Source of the DNA: Saccopteryx bilineata
Lineage: Eukaryota; Chordata; Mammalia; Chiroptera; Emballonuridae
Direction of reading: 5' to 3'
Length of the DNA: 64,000 bases
Assembly (NCBI RefSeq): GCF_036850765.1
Contig: NC_089493.1
Span: 165,661,640 to 165,725,639 of the forward strand
Below the pieces are notes generated by a model. That model did not search any database and was not told the origin of the DNA. It was given only the letters and a program-made list of their open reading frames with translations. A program made the translations under genes and the position numbers. Shown here one piece after another: positions 31,378 to 44,317 of this stretch (position 1 is its first letter; every line of letters starts with the position of its first letter).

Positions 31378-31570
31378 CCAAACCTGTAATGGTGTGGCAC
31401 AGAGAATGTCGACCTGGAATGCTGAGGTCATCAGTTCGAAACCCTGGACTTGCCCAGTCAAGGAACTAATGAGAAGCAACAATGAGTTGATGCTTCCCAC
31501 TCCTACCCCCTCCCCTTTCTCTCTCCTTTCTCTAAAAATCAATCAATAAAAAATCTTAAGAAAAAAAAAA
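31378..31570 (+). mobile_element. Family 3 SINE with target duplication
   Basis: 'ccaaacctgtaatggtgtggcaca', 'gctgaggtcatcagttcgaaaccctgg', CT tract and poly-A. AAGAGGTGG at 31369-31377 and 31571-31579. Confidence 0.88.
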
Positions 31571-32679
31571 AAGAGGTGGAACCAGCAAATAACACTACAC
31601 GGGAGGAAAATGTGTCAGAAACCAAAGAACAGTTCAGGGAAAAGGATGAGATCACTAAAAATTACAGTGGCCTCTCTATGGCTACTTGAGACCTGACCCA
31701 AGAACTCCATGAAGGAAAATGACCTGATAAATGAATTGTCACAGATTAGCCCCAGGAGCACACATACTGAAGTGTCAGGACAAATAATTTTACTTCCTGT
31801 CTTCAATGAGACACTGGGCTCTGCACAGATCCAACACAAGAGTTGTAGAAGTGTCAGTATAATTATGCCCAAGGCAATGATTAGCAGAGCTGAAATGCTT
31901 CATTCAGGAAATAAAGGAGCAAAGAGAATGTCCTTCAGAGACTACTAAATGCCACAGCTATGAATTGTGTGCAGTATAAATGTACTGACGGTGTAACAAA
32001 CATGACAAGTACCTGTCCGTTTTAGGAACTTACTAAAGGATATAGGAAAAGGATGCACAGAGACTACCACCAGTAACACAGCCCTGGGGTCTCCAACTCC
32101 TTTCTAAAATGAAACAAAAATAAAAAATTCTAAAATTACGGCCCAGATAGAATACTTTCCTACGTTCCATCCATCACAGGTGAAAAAATATAAAATAAAT
32201 GTATACAGTACATAATAAAGAAATCTCATGAAAATCTATTTTACAAAAGCAAGAAATTTCCCAATATTCATTGTTTTATTTCTGCTTCTCCAGAATCAGA
32301 AAGCCAAGTCAGTAAAGACTATTAAAACTCTACAAGTCTCCAAATAAGCATATAAAACAAGTTTTACTGTTACAGTTTGTCCCTAGTTTGCCCTAGTCTT
32401 ACAAGATCAGATCAAGATCAACAGTATTTACTGAGGAGTTTGGCCTGTAGGCATGGTAAAGGGTAGGTGAATAGGGTGTGCCCGCTGAGAGAGGAAGTAA
32501 GGGAACACCTTGCATTCTTGGAAGTGGAGGTGTAACTGACTCAGCTATGGGGGCAAAATTAGCACACAGGTATGCACAGCAAAAGCCTGAAGTCAGTCCC
32601 ATACTAATCTCTGGCCAAGCAAGTCAAGAATTTTTATTTTCTTACAATTTAACAACAAAATGACATACAACCTAATCTA

Positions 32680-33475
32680 AAAATCAGCAAAAACTTACAT
32701 AGACATTTCTCCAAATAAGATACATTAGTGCCCAATAGCACATGAAAAGATGTTCAACCTCACATTAGTCATTAGGGAAATGCAAATAAAAACTACAATG
32801 TGATACTACTTTACATCCACTACAATGGCTAAAATCAAAATAGAAAGTAAGTGTTGGCAAAGTCGCAGAGAAATTAGAACCACCAATATTGCTGGTGGGA
32901 ACGTAAAACAACGCAGCTGCTGTGGAAACCCTTTGGCAGTTACTTGAGAAGTTAAAAGACAGAATTACCATATGACCCACCAATCCCACTGCTACATATA
33001 TATCCAAGAGAAATGAGAAAGATGTTCAAACAAAAACTTGTGAATGTGAATAGCAGGATTATTCATAATAGCCAAAAGGCAGAAATGACCGAAATGTTCA
33101 GCAGCTGATGAGTAGAGAAACAAATGTGGTATATCCATATAATGGAATATTAGTCCGCTATAAAAAGAAATGAAGTAGTGATAAATGCTATGTGGTATGA
33201 CAAGATGAACCTTGAAAACATTCAGCTAAGTGAAAGAAGCCAGACACAAAAAGCCACATATGTATGACCCATTTACATGAACACCTAGAATAGGCAAATC
33301 TATAGAAACACAAAACAAATGAATGGTTCCCAGGTACTGGGGTGAAGGAAAATGGGCAGACTGCTTACTGGGTAAGAGGTTTCTTTTTCTGGGGCAGGGG
33401 GGATGTTCTAGAATCAGACTGTGAATTTTAAAAATAAAAATAATGCCTAGTCTTCTCAAAATGCTGTATCACAAA
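32680..33475 (+). mobile_element. L1 3' end fragment
   Basis: L1 ORF2 end / 3' UTR in sense: 'gacatttctccaaataagatac', 'aaatgcaaataaaaactacaatg', 'ggtgggaacgtaaaac', 'ccatataatggaatattagtccgc', 'cagctaagtgaaagaagccagacac'. All frames broken. Confidence 0.88.
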
Positions 33476-33867
33476 GAAGAAAAGGGACACAAAATTCCTG
33501 TTTTAAAAACAGGCAATGACAAGGCAGTTCCTAATGAATTATTTTCACAGCAAATCAATCTTTACTCCACCCAAACACTTCAGAGTAACACACACACAAA
33601 CTGGCAGGGTAAAATAAAATGACATAATTAATTTCTGAAAATTAACTTTAATGTTATCAGCAGAAGCATAAAACATCCAGTTAATGAGTTAATGAGGCAC
33701 CCTGGGAGCGCCCATGGACAAACAAGGGTAAGGAAACTTCTATGTGATCACAGCACTACTTTCCAATCAAGTAACATATTTATACAACTAAAAAAATAGA
33801 GATATGGCAACCGGAAGCCCTAAAAGGACCTGGAGACGGTGAAAACAAGCAAGAACTCGGAGCCACC

Positions 33868-34077
33868 ATGGGCACAGATGAAATGACTCATCTGATTTGT
33901 GTAGGTCCACAGAGGGCAAAAGTGGAGAGTGACAAATACATCCAATATCAAAGGGCTATTTATAAAGCTTTCAAAAAACCGTCCTTTCTTTTCATTAAGA
34001 GAAAAGGAAAACGCATAGTTAAACCTGTCAGTACTATCAAGAAATCGCTGTACTCTAACATAAAGCTAAACCTCTAG
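33868..34077 (+). other. Intronic 69-codon ORF with strong start context
   Basis: ATG at 33868 is preceded by GCCACC and followed by G, a full Kozak context. The 69-residue product starts MGTDEMTHLICVGPQRAKVE and has a basic tail (IKRKGKRIVKPV). It lies antisense to PFDN1 in sequence I cannot assign to a repeat. I do not recognise it. It may be a retrocopy piece or chance. Confidence 0.2.
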
Positions 34078-35027
34078 GTCAGACCAGCAACCCAGGGTCT
34101 TAGCTCCTATCACTCTAAGTGTTTAGAAGAGCATATGATATTTCTCCATAGATGGTGATGCAGGGCTCATATCATGATGAAATCACTCTATAGACCAGAC
34201 GTCACGCTGCCACTTATTCCTAACTCACCAAGTTACCATGGAACTGGTACAAACAAGAACAGTTTAATACGCTATTAGTTCTGATATAAGTGCTGACATA
34301 GCAGCAATTAAGTTTATAATGACACTGGAATAATAAAAGAACTTGGCACACTTTTTGCAAACATGATTCAAGGCGTGGTTTGCATTTTGCCCTTTCTTCA
34401 ATTTCTAGATGCTAGGCCACTTAGAAGCCACTTAAAATCTCTTTACTGTAAGAGTTGGTGTTTAAGGAGCTTACTATTTTATATGAAAAGGACCACTAAA
34501 ATTAGAAGGCTCAGCTACTGGGAGTATCCAACCATGGCCTAGGAATCCCCATTTATTTCCAAATAAAAGTTAATGATACAGTAGTTGGAATCTAGAATCT
34601 GGAATCCCAGATTCCCACTCTGATCTCCCTCTCCATCTCTGACTAATTATGGCTCTGGGTCTATGAAACACACACATGATCTCTATTTCTAAAACATGGG
34701 CAAAGGTTCCCAAGTTTATGTGATGGCTTCACCACAGAATCCACGGCTATTAAGAAACACGAGCAACAGATAGCACCTCCCTGCTGACACCCGCATCTTG
34801 AGCCCACTGACTAGCCCTACCAGTGGAAGAAGTCATCAGGTCCTTTGGCTACACTTATATGGTATGGTGCATACTGAAGCTATCAACAATGGGTCCTTTC
34901 AATAAAATATAGAAAGATATATGTTCTTTTATAGATTACCCGACAGCAATTAAATGAATTAACTATGTATATTTATTAGTGTGGGTAGAGCTTAAAAAAA
35001 TAAAAAGGTTAATGAAAAATATGAATA

Positions 35028-35137
35028 CAGGAGTTAGCAAAAGTAGGTTCACAGTTGTGAGTATGCAAAACAGTTGATTCTTATATTATTTATTAATAAT
35101 TGTATTTATTATTATTAACCTACTTTTGCCCACCCCT
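35028..35137. mobile_element. Mariner-type MITE
   Basis: 'gcaaaagtaggttcacagttg' at the left and 'aacctacttttgcccaccc' at the right are inverted termini. AT-rich hairpin-like centre. TA at the left edge (35026-35027). The right TA is lost. Confidence 0.75.
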
Positions 35138-35246
35138 TTGATGTCCTTTGTTGAATACAAGAAGTGATGAAACATGCAATGAAAAGCCACACACAAATTA
35201 AATTCTCTGTCATTCCTGGTGAATGGGATTAAGACTGAGGTGGGTT

Positions 35247-35635
35247 GGGTTTTGTTTTGTTGTTTTTTATTTTTGTATTTTTCTGAAGTGAGAAGTAGGG
35301 AGGCAGAGAGACAGACTCCTGCATGCACCCAACCAGGATCCACCCAGCATGCCCACCAGGGGGTGATGCTCTGCCCATCTTGGTGGGCCATTGCTCCATT
35401 GCGAACAGAGTCACTCTAGCACATGAGGCGGAGGGCATGGAGCCATCCTCAGCACCCGGGCCAACTTTGCTCCAATGGAGCCTTGGCTACGGGAGGAGAA
35501 GAGAGAGATAGAAAGGCGAGAGGGAAGGGTGGAGAAGCAGATGGACGCTTGTCCTGTGTGCCCTGGCCGGAAATCGAACCCAGGACTTCCACACAACGGG
35601 CCAATGCTCTACCACTGAGCCAATCGGCAAAAGCC
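35247..35635 (-). mobile_element. Family 1 SINE (subfamily 1c)
   Basis: Antisense, more diverged copy. Target duplication AAGACTGAGGTGGGTT at 35231-35246 and 35636-35651. Confidence 0.95.
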
Positions 35636-35702
35636 AAGACTGAGGTGGGTTTTAAAGGGCTGTAACAAAAGAGACTTCAATTTCATTAGCATTGTTTGAT
35701 TT

Positions 35703-36085
35703 CTTTTTCTTTTTTTTTTTTTTTTCATTTTTCCGAAGCTGGAAACGGGGAGGCAGTCAGACAGACTCCCGCATGCGCCTGACAGGGATCCACCCGGCAT
35801 GCCCACCAGGGGGCGATGCTCTGCCCCGCTGGGGCGTCGCTCTGTTGCATCCAGAGCCATTCTAGCACCTGAGGCAGAGGCCACGGAGCCATTCTCAGCG
35901 CCCAGGCAATCTTTGCTCCAATGGAGCCTCGGCTGCGGGAGGGGAATAGAGAGACAGAGAGGAAGGAGAGGGGGAGGGATGGAGAAGCAGATGGGCGCTT
36001 CTCCTGTGTGCCCTGGCCGGGAATCAAACCCGGGACTCCTGCACGCCAGGCCGATGCTCTACCGCTGAGCCAACTGGCCAGGGCC
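35703..36085 (-). mobile_element. Family 1 SINE (subfamily 1c)
   Basis: Antisense. Target duplication CATTGTTTGATTT at 35690-35702 and 36086-36098. Contains one CTCF-like CCACCAGGGGGCGAT. Confidence 0.95.
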
Positions 36086-36259
36086 CATTGTTTGATTTTT
36101 ATAAAAACAAACCAAAAAGTGATATTTGTTATCTGGATGGTGAGTACACAAGTGTTTGCTAAATTAGCTATGCACATTTGTAAATCTCTAGTTTTTTTTC
36201 CAAAATGAAAAAAATCATTATCTTATAAGCATTTGGTGGCAATATGCCCAAGCAGTAAA

Positions 36260-36390
36260 TAAATACTGAGCATCCACCACGTACAAATAACAAAGCCTGC
36301 TCTTACCGAGTATTTCCTGTGCAGCAGGCACAGCACTGAGTGATTTACACGTGTTACATTACAAAGTAGGTAGGTGCTTTTTGTTGGGGA
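36260..36390 (+). mobile_element. MIR relic
   Basis: 'tttcctgtgcagcaggcacagcactgagtgatttacacgtgttacattac' matches the 5' part of MIR. Another MIR-like core ('cttagagacactaagtaatttatccaag') is at 36855-36925. Confidence 0.6.
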
Positions 36391-37083
36391 GAAATGCTTC
36401 TACTCCTCACCTCCAGTTTTAATTAGCTATGGTCCTGGCCTCCTCAGTCTACTCTCAGGAAGACTAGAGGCTTTGTCTGCGAACAGGACTGTGGCTAGGC
36501 TCCTTGCACTCCACCAGGATCTGCCTTGCTTGCAGAAGGTATACATTTTCCTCATGAGTCTGACAGCAGACAGGCTCTGACTGTCCCAGCAGAGAGAGTA
36601 CTATGGTTGTCCCACACTCCGAGAGATTTGCTGGTAAATTGATCAAGTCTGTATGCCTAATTCTGGACCAGCATTAGAAACCATTATTATGGCTACACAC
36701 CTAAGTCACACTCTTCAACCTAATCTTTATCAGTAGTGAAAGTAAAATATATAAAAATGTTTATGTCAATCTGCCTTTCAGTTGGTTTCATACTCAGGCA
36801 GGAGATAAAGGGGTTACTTATTGTCTCTCTCCATCAACACTGTTGTTGCTGTTGGGGCTTAGAGACACTAAGTAATTTATCCAAGTAGAAGTGGCAGAGT
36901 CAAAGTTCAAATTCATAGTCATTTGATTCCAGAATTTGTATTCTTTTCTTAAATTAAATTTACTGGGATAACACTGGTTAATAAGATTATGTAAGTTTCA
37001 AGTGCACATTTCTATGATCTATATACTGCATTGTGTGCCTAACACCCAAAGTCAGATCATCTTCCATCACCATATATTTGGTC

Positions 37084-37464
37084 CTGGCCCTGGCCGGTTG
37101 GCTTAGCGGTAGAGCGTCGGCCTGGTGTGCGGGGGACCAGGGTTTGATTCCCGGCCAGGGCACACAGGAGAAGCACCCATTTGCTTCTCCAGCTCCCCCT
37201 CCTTCCTCTCTGTCTCTCTCTTCCCCTCCCGCAGCCAAGGCTCCATTGGAGCAAAGATGGCCCGGGCGCTGGGGATGGCTCCTTGGCCTCTGCCCCAGGC
37301 GCTAGAGTGGCTCTGGTCGTGGCAGAGCGACGCCCCAGAGGGGCAGAGCATCGCCCCCTGGTGGGCAGAGCGTCACCCCCTGGTGGGCGTGCCGGGTGGA
37401 TCCCGGTCGGGCACATGTGGGAGTCTATCTGACTGTCTCTCCCCGTTTCCAGCTTCAGAAAAAT
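37084..37464 (+). mobile_element. Family 1 SINE (subfamily 1b)
   Basis: Full-length. Target duplication ACCATATATTTGGTC at 37069-37083 and 37465-37479. Two CTCF-like motifs in tandem (37350-37364 and 37372-37386, minus strand). Confidence 0.95.
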
Positions 37465-37722
37465 ACCATATATTTGGTCCCCTCTACCCTCTACCACTCC
37501 CCCACCCCTTTTCCCTCTGGTAACCACAATACTACTGTGTCTATGAGTTTCAGTTTTATATCCCACATATAAGTGAAATCATAGGGTTCTTAGCTTTTTC
37601 TGACTTATTTCACTTAGCATAATATTCTCAAGGTCCATCCACATCACAAATGTCCAACAGATATATGAAAAGATACTCAACTTCAGCAGCTGTTAGGGAA
37701 TGCAAATCAAAACTACAATGAG

Positions 37723-38099
37723 GCCCTGGCCAGTTGGCTCAGTGGTAAAGTGTCGGCCTGGCGTGCAGGAGTCCTGGGTTCGATTCCCCGCCAGGGCACA
37801 CAGGAGAAGCGCCCATCTGCTTCTCTACCCCTCCCCCTCTCCTTCCTCTCTTTCTCTCTTCCCCTCCCACAGCCAAGGCTCCATTGGAGCAACGTTGGCC
37901 CGGGCGCTGAGGATGGCTCTGTAGCCTCTGCCTCAGGCGCAAGAATGGCTCTGGTTGCAACAGAGCGACGCCCCAGGTGGGCAGAGCATCGCCCCCTGGT
38001 GGGCATGCCAGGTGGATCCGGTTGGGCACATGTGGGAGTCTGTCTGACTGTCTCTCCCCGTTTCCAGCTTCAGAAAAATACAAAAAAAAAAAAAAAAAA
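37723..38099 (+). mobile_element. Family 1 SINE (subfamily 1c)
   Basis: Full-length. Target duplication AAAACTACAATGAG in L1 sequence at 37709-37722 and 38100-38113. Confidence 0.95.
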
Positions 38100-38699
38100 A
38101 AAACTACAATGAGACACCACCTCACATCTGTTAGAACAGCTATTATCAACAAGACAAGTAATAACAAGTGTTGGAGAGGTTGTGGAGAAACAGGAACCTT
38201 CATTAACAGCTGGTGAGCACGTAAACTGGTGTAGCCACTATAGAACAGTATGGAGGTTCCTCAAAAAATTAACACTAGAGTTACCACATGACCCAGCAAC
38301 CACTCTTTCGGGTATCTCTCAAAAATCTGAAATATCTATGTACGTCTACATTCATTACAGCATTATTCACGGTGGCCAGGATGTGGAAACAACAGTGTCC
38401 TTCGATAAAGAAGATGTGGCACATGTATATAATGGACTCAGCATTAGAAAAGATGAAATATTACCAGAATTTGTATTCTTAATTATTACATCAAATCATT
38501 ATGCTATGCATATCAGAGCAAAGAAAACCAGTACCTAATACTAAGAATCATTAAAATCAACTCAAAAAACATTCTAAAGGTTAAAGCTTTTATCAGTACA
38601 CATTGAAAGAGAGTAGGAAAGTGCCTGTATGCGTGTGCATGTGTGTGAATATGTATAGCAAAGCAGTGAAGGTGTTAGTTATGACAAATTCCTTTAAGT

Positions 38700-39071
38700 G
38701 CCTGACCAGGCAGTGGCACAGTGGATACAGCGTCAGACTGGGACGCAGAGGACCCAGGTTTGAAACCCCGAGGTTGCCAGCTTGAGGGCGGTATCACAGA
38801 CATGACCCCATGGTTGCTAGCATGAGCCCAAAGGTCACTCACTGACTTGAAGCCCAAGGTTGCTGGCTTGAACCCAAGGTCGCTAGCTTGAGCAAGGGGT
38901 CACTCGCTCTGCTGTAGCCCCCCCCCAATCAAGGCACATATGAGAAAGCAATCAATGAACAACTAAGGTGCTACAATGAAGAACTGATGCTTCTTATCTC
39001 TCTCCCTTTCTGTCTGTCCCTATTTGTCCCTCACTCTGTCTCTGTCTCTGTCACACACACAATAAAATCTT
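38700..39071 (+). mobile_element. Family 2 SINE
   Basis: 'gcctgaccaggcagtggcacagtggatacagcg', several 'gcttgaacccaaggtcgctagcttg' units, 'agaaagcaatcaatgaacaactaagg', CT-rich end, (AC)n and AATAAAATC tail. Confidence 0.9.
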
Positions 39072-39744
39072 TTAGGGAACTTTTAATCTTGAAAATGAGT
39101 TGCACGTTTGCTTTCACCCATGTACATATCCACTTCCCTCAAATTTTACTGAAGCGACCACAGATACTGTAAGCGAACTGTATCCAACCACTCCCTACAT
39201 TACAGTCCCAAGCTGTGAGTCTTACTTGATGTCAGTCTCTACCTCCCCTCCTTGAGGGAACCAACCTGCTTCCCTCAGCAGACCAGGCCTGTCCAGCTCC
39301 AGAGTCAATGCTAATCAGAGAAGGCCACAAAGCATTTGCAACTCAGGTCTAACTACCCTGCCAGTCTCTGCTGCCACAAAACCAAGGGCCTGGCAGCCCA
39401 CTCACCACGGAGGGAAAGGATCCCTTCAGGTGGGCCCCTTCTCAGCAGAGGCTTGCCCGTGGGGTGTGTACTCAGTTCTGTGGACTCGCTGCACGATCCA
39501 CAGCTCGATCAAGTCTTACATCCTGCTGCAGTGCCCTTGAACTTGGTCCATGAGCCTCGTTCATGCCTTCTCTAGCTAACTTTTCTCCTTAGTTGACCTA
39601 ACTCAATCCTATGACTTCAACGGACAATTTCTAGACAACTCTCAATTTTATTTCACTAGCCTGGAGTTCCAGATTCACTTATTCCACTGTTTAATAGTAT
39701 CTCAAAGTTTAATATGGCCCAAATCAAACTTTCAATTTGTTATA

Positions 39745-39912
39745 AAAGGAATTTTAAGTTTATTTATTGATTTGAGAGAGAGAAACATCGATTTGTTCTT
39801 CTACTTATTTATGCATTCACTGGTTGACTGTCATATGTGCCCTGACCAGAGGATCTAACTCACCAACTTTGGCATATTGGGATTATGTTCTAACCAACTG
39901 AACTACCAGGGC
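39745..39912 (-). mobile_element. VES-like SINE
   Basis: 'tttatttattgatttgagagagagaaacatcgatttgtt', 'tgccctgaccagagg', 'caactgaactaccagggc'. Confidence 0.82.
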
Positions 39913-40149
39913 TCAATTCACTTTTAAAATTACCTTTGAAACTCAAAAAATAACTAAGTAAACACTGATGTATGAATTATAAAGAGCACATCTGTTCCCA
40001 TGAAAATATGGAATCTCTGTGAGCCTAGTACACAAGGACTGCTGTGTGGAAACCACACTATCTGAATAGCACTGGCACTGGAAACAACTACTTGTCCCAG
40101 AACTAACAGTACTTAACAAAGTGAGTAAAAACAATGCTGACTTCATTCA

Positions 40150-40850
40150 CTTTAGCCTTAATTCCTCCCTTAGACATTTCCAGCATTTCTCACTCCAACC
40201 CTCCATTCCCCCACTCCACTTCCAGACTTTTGTCCACACTATTTATCTGACTTCTACTCTTCTTGCCCCCTATAATCTATTCTCAACACAGCAGCCAGAC
40301 TGGTCCTTTTAAGATATAAATCAGATTATGTAATTCCTCTGTTCAAAACCCTCCAAATATCCCCAAACTCAGAGCATAATCCAAAATCCTCATACAGCCT
40401 ACAAGGCCCTATATACTCATTACCCTGATACCTCTGATCTCATTTCCTACTATTCTCTACCTAACTCACTCAGCGCCCGCTGAACTGGCCTCTGCTGTTC
40501 CCCAACTCGTCCACTGTGCCCTCACTGCCAGGTTTTTATACTTCCTATTCCCTCTGCTTGGAACCCTCTTCTCCCAGATGTACACAGAGTTTGCTCTTCA
40601 GGCCTCTGCTCAAATACCACCTTATGAGAGAAATTTCCGTCAACACTATATAAAACAGCTTCTACACTCCCAACATTATCTCCTTACCCTCTGTTGTTTT
40701 TCTTTTTAGCATTCATTAATCATTTCTCATCTGTCTCTCTTCCTATCCTCCAGAATACAAGCCCCATGCCATCTGGGCCTTTGCTGCTTTTGTCTTTACT
40801 GCCTATAATAGTGCATGGCACACTGTAAGTACAATAGACTGCAGGTTCCT
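40150..40850 (+). mobile_element. L2 LINE 3' fragment
   Basis: 'cacagcagccagactggtccttttaagatataaatcagattatg', 'gttcaaaaccctccaaatatcc', 'ctacaaggccctata' and 'tatagtgcatggcacac' follow the L2 3' end. Confidence 0.82.
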
Positions 40851-42555
40851 CAATGCATTAAGATTGAAAGCAAGAACAAAAAGCCTTCATAATTAGATGT
40901 AATCCCAAAATAATCTGTATAATCAAGACACCAACAGGACTTCTGGGAAAATGGCAGCATAGGTGAAAGTAGTACTCTCATCTCCTTCCACAACCACATC
41001 AGAATTCCAGTTAAACTACAGAACCGTCATTCAGAACTGCCTGAACCTGGCTGAATGGAAGTCCTACAACTAGGGAATTAGAAGCCACAATGAGACTGGT
41101 AGGAGGGGCAGACACACAGAATGGGATGGTCCCACATCCATGTGTGGCAGAAAAAACTTGGGTGGGATATCTCAACTGCAGGGGTCCCCCCTAAGAAGCA
41201 AGAGGTCCCAGCTGCACACCAGGCCCCCCGGATCCCAGGGTTCCAGTTCCAGGAAGAGAAGTACCCATAACTTCTGGCTGTAAACACAGCAGGGATTGAG
41301 GCTGAGGGAGACCAGGGGCTGCTGGAGTCCCAGGCAGTTCCTCTTAAAGGTCCTGGCACAAGGACTTACTTGCACTCACTCCCTCTGAGCTTCAGTGCTG
41401 GGACAGCAGCTGTCCAGCATCAAGGCAAGAGCTGGAGCGTGAGGGGGCAGTTTTCTCTCAGGCAGAAATGCTGGCAGAGGCCACTGTTCCTTTGATGAGT
41501 CCTCCTCCAAGAGAGCTACAAGCCATGGCATATCTGAGGCTCCATCAACCTGGCTCACACTGTTTGCCCCACCCTGGAGATTCTCTGAGGTCCCGCCCCA
41601 CTCACCTTTCAGGTCCGGCCAAGGTGTTTCCAGTGGCTTTTCCACAAGAATGGCCTGTCTTGGATCATATTTCAGATTTTCCTAAAATCTCTCAATCAAA
41701 CAGCATCTGGCCTCAGTATGCCCCATACCTCTAGCTTAATGGACCCAGCCCCAGCACTAGCAGCAGCCAGCCTTGGTTCGCGGCGTGGCCTCTCTTGGAC
41801 ACCTTCAAGCCCAGCACAAGTAGCAATCATCTGCAGAGCACTTTGTAGTTCACACTGGGTGGCCCTGGGCAGAACACACGCAGCACTGACCTTGACCTGC
41901 ACTTTCCTGGAGGTTCCAGAGCCAGCACACCCAGTGAATGGCTTCAGACCCTGTCGAAGCACCACCCAACCACATCCACAAGCAACATACTCCAGGGGCA
42001 GACTCAGCGGACACCAGAGCCTCACTGAAGGAAGTCTTGCTCTGCCGGGTGGGTCCCTGCACAACTGATCCTCCACGGTGGCTGGAAACTGGTGATGGTC
42101 AGTGGTTGCAGCCAATCTTTGCAGCTGATCAATCTAGAGGTAAATCCCAAAAGCAATCAAGGCTCAATTATAAGAGGAGGGTGTACACAACCCACATGGG
42201 GAGCACACTTTGAGTGCCCAGCTTAAATGATCAGGAAGGTTGTGGCACTGGACCCTAAGAACAACTACTACGTTAGGTTACTCTACCGAGTCCAGGAGTC
42301 AGAGAGCTCTGCCTAATACATAGAAACAAACACAGGGAGGCTGTCAAAATGAGGAGACAAGAAAATATGTCCCAAATGAAAGAATAGAACAAAACTCCAG
42401 AAAAAAAGCTAAACAAAGTGGAAAGAAGTAATCTACTAGATGCAGAGTTCAAAACACTGGTTATAAGGATGTTCAATGAACTTAGAGAACCTCAACAGCA
42501 TAAAAAAAGGACCAATCAGAAATGGATACACTAACTGAAATGAAGAATAATTTAG

Positions 42556-42984
42556 CCTGACCAGACGGTGGTGCAGTGGATAGACTGTTGGACTGGGATG
42601 CAGAGGATCAAGGTTCAAAACCCTAAGGTTGCAGGCTTGAGAGCAGGCTCATCTGGCTTGAGCATAGGCTCACCGGCTTGAGTGCGGGGTCCTTGGCTTG
42701 AGTGTAGGATCATAGACATGCCCCCATGGTCGCTGGCTTGAGCCCAAAGGTTGCTGGCTTGAAGCCCAAGGTCACTTTGAGTGCCCAGCTTGAGCCCAAG
42801 TTCACTGGCTTGAGCAAGGGGTCACTCGCTCTAGCCCCCTGGTCAAGGCATACATGAGAAAGCAATCAATGAACAACTAAGGTGCTGCAACGAAAACTTG
42901 ATGCTTCTCATCTCTCTCCCTTCCTGTCGGCCTATCCCTATCTGTCCCTTTCTCTGTGTCTCTCTCTCTGTCACAAAAAAAAGT
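42556..42984 (+). mobile_element. Family 2 SINE in L1
   Basis: Long copy with many 'ggcttgagtgcggggtc' units. Target duplication AATAATTTAG at 42546-42555 and 42985-42994. Confidence 0.92.
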
Positions 42985-43237
42985 AATAATTTAGAGTGAA
43001 TCAACAGAAGAGAAAGTCAAGAATCAAATCAGCAATTTGTAATATAAGGAAGTAAAAAACACCTAAATCAGACTAGCAAAAAGGAAAAAGAATTAAAAAA
43101 AAACAAAAACAAGTAAGTATACGTAGTTAGTGTAAAGAGCTTCTGGGACAACTTCGCGAACCAACCACATCATGAGGGTGCCAGAAGGAGAAAAGAGAAA
43201 GCAAGAAATTAGAAATCTATTTGAAAAAATGACAGAA

Positions 43238-43563
43238 GCCTGACCAGGTGGTGGTCAGTATATACAGCATTGACCTGGGACTTCTGAGGACCCAGGTTAG
43301 AAATCCCAACGTCATCAGCTTGAGCGCAGGCTCACCAGCTTGAGTATGGGTTTGCTGGCTTGAGCATGAGATCACAGGCAAGATCCCACAGTTGCTGGCG
43401 AGTCCAAAGGTTGCTGGCTTGAAGTCCAAAGTAGCTGGCTTGAGCCCAAGGTAACTGGCTTGAGCAAGGGGTCACGGGCTCGGCTGGACTCCCACCCCAA
43501 TTAAGGCTTCTCATCTCTCTCCCTTCTTGTCTATTACTCTCTCTCTAAAAATAAATAAATAAA
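43238..43563 (+). mobile_element. Family 2 SINE in L1
   Basis: 'gcctgaccaggtggtggtcag' head; internal 3' part shortened ('attaaggcttctcatctctc'). GACAGAA at 43231-43237 and 43564-43570. Confidence 0.88.
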
Positions 43564-44317
43564 GACAGAAAACCTCCCTTACCTGTGAAGGAAATAGATA
43601 TACAAGTCCAGGAGTTGCAAAGAGTCCCAAACAAGATGAACTCAAAGAGAGCCACACAATACAAATTATAATTAAAATGCAAAAGGTTATGGTCAATCAA
43701 TATTTGACAAACGAGGCAAGAGCATACAATGGAATAAAGAGTCTCTTCAATATGGCGCTGAGAAAATTGGACAAGTATATGCAAAAAAACCCCGAAACCA
43801 GATCAACAACTTAAACCATATACAAGAATAAACTTGAAATGGATAAAATACTTAAATGTAAGTTGTGAAACCGTAAAAATCACAGAAAAAAACATAGGCA
43901 GTAAAACCTCAGACAGCTCCTACAGCAATATTTTTGCCAATATTTCTCCTTGGGCAAGGGAAACAAAGAAAAAAATAAACAAATAAGACTACCTCAAACT
44001 GAAAGCTTTTGCACAGCAAAAAAAACTATCAACAAAATGAAGAGGGAACCTGCTGATGGGAGAACATATTTGCCAATGATACATCTGATAAGCGGTTAAT
44101 TCCCAAAATACATAAAGAATGTATACAACTCAACACCAGGAAGAAAAACAATCCAATTAAAATTAGGGCAAAGGACCTGAATAGACACTTCTCCAAAGAG
44201 GACATAAAGATGGCCAACAGACATGAAAAAATGCTCAAAGTCACTAATCATCAGAGAAATGCAAATTAAAACTACAATGAGATAGCACCTGTCAGAATGG
44301 CTATCATCAATAACTTA

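Larger units (their letters stand above)
36947..38462 (-). mobile_element. L1 insertion with twin-priming inversion
   Basis: 36947-37650 is L1 3' sequence in minus sense; about 37650-38462 is upstream L1 sequence in plus sense. The block is flanked by CCAGAATTTGTATTCTT (about 36930-36946 and about 38463-38479). This is the arrangement expected when the 5' part of a minus-oriented insertion is inverted. Two SINEs inserted later. Confidence 0.8.

Noticed and set aside
37084..37170. tRNA-like sequences with A and B boxes at the start of many SINEs
   Set aside because: They are SINE heads with poor cloverleaf pairing, fused to SINE bodies and flanked by target duplications. No free-standing tRNA gene is evident.
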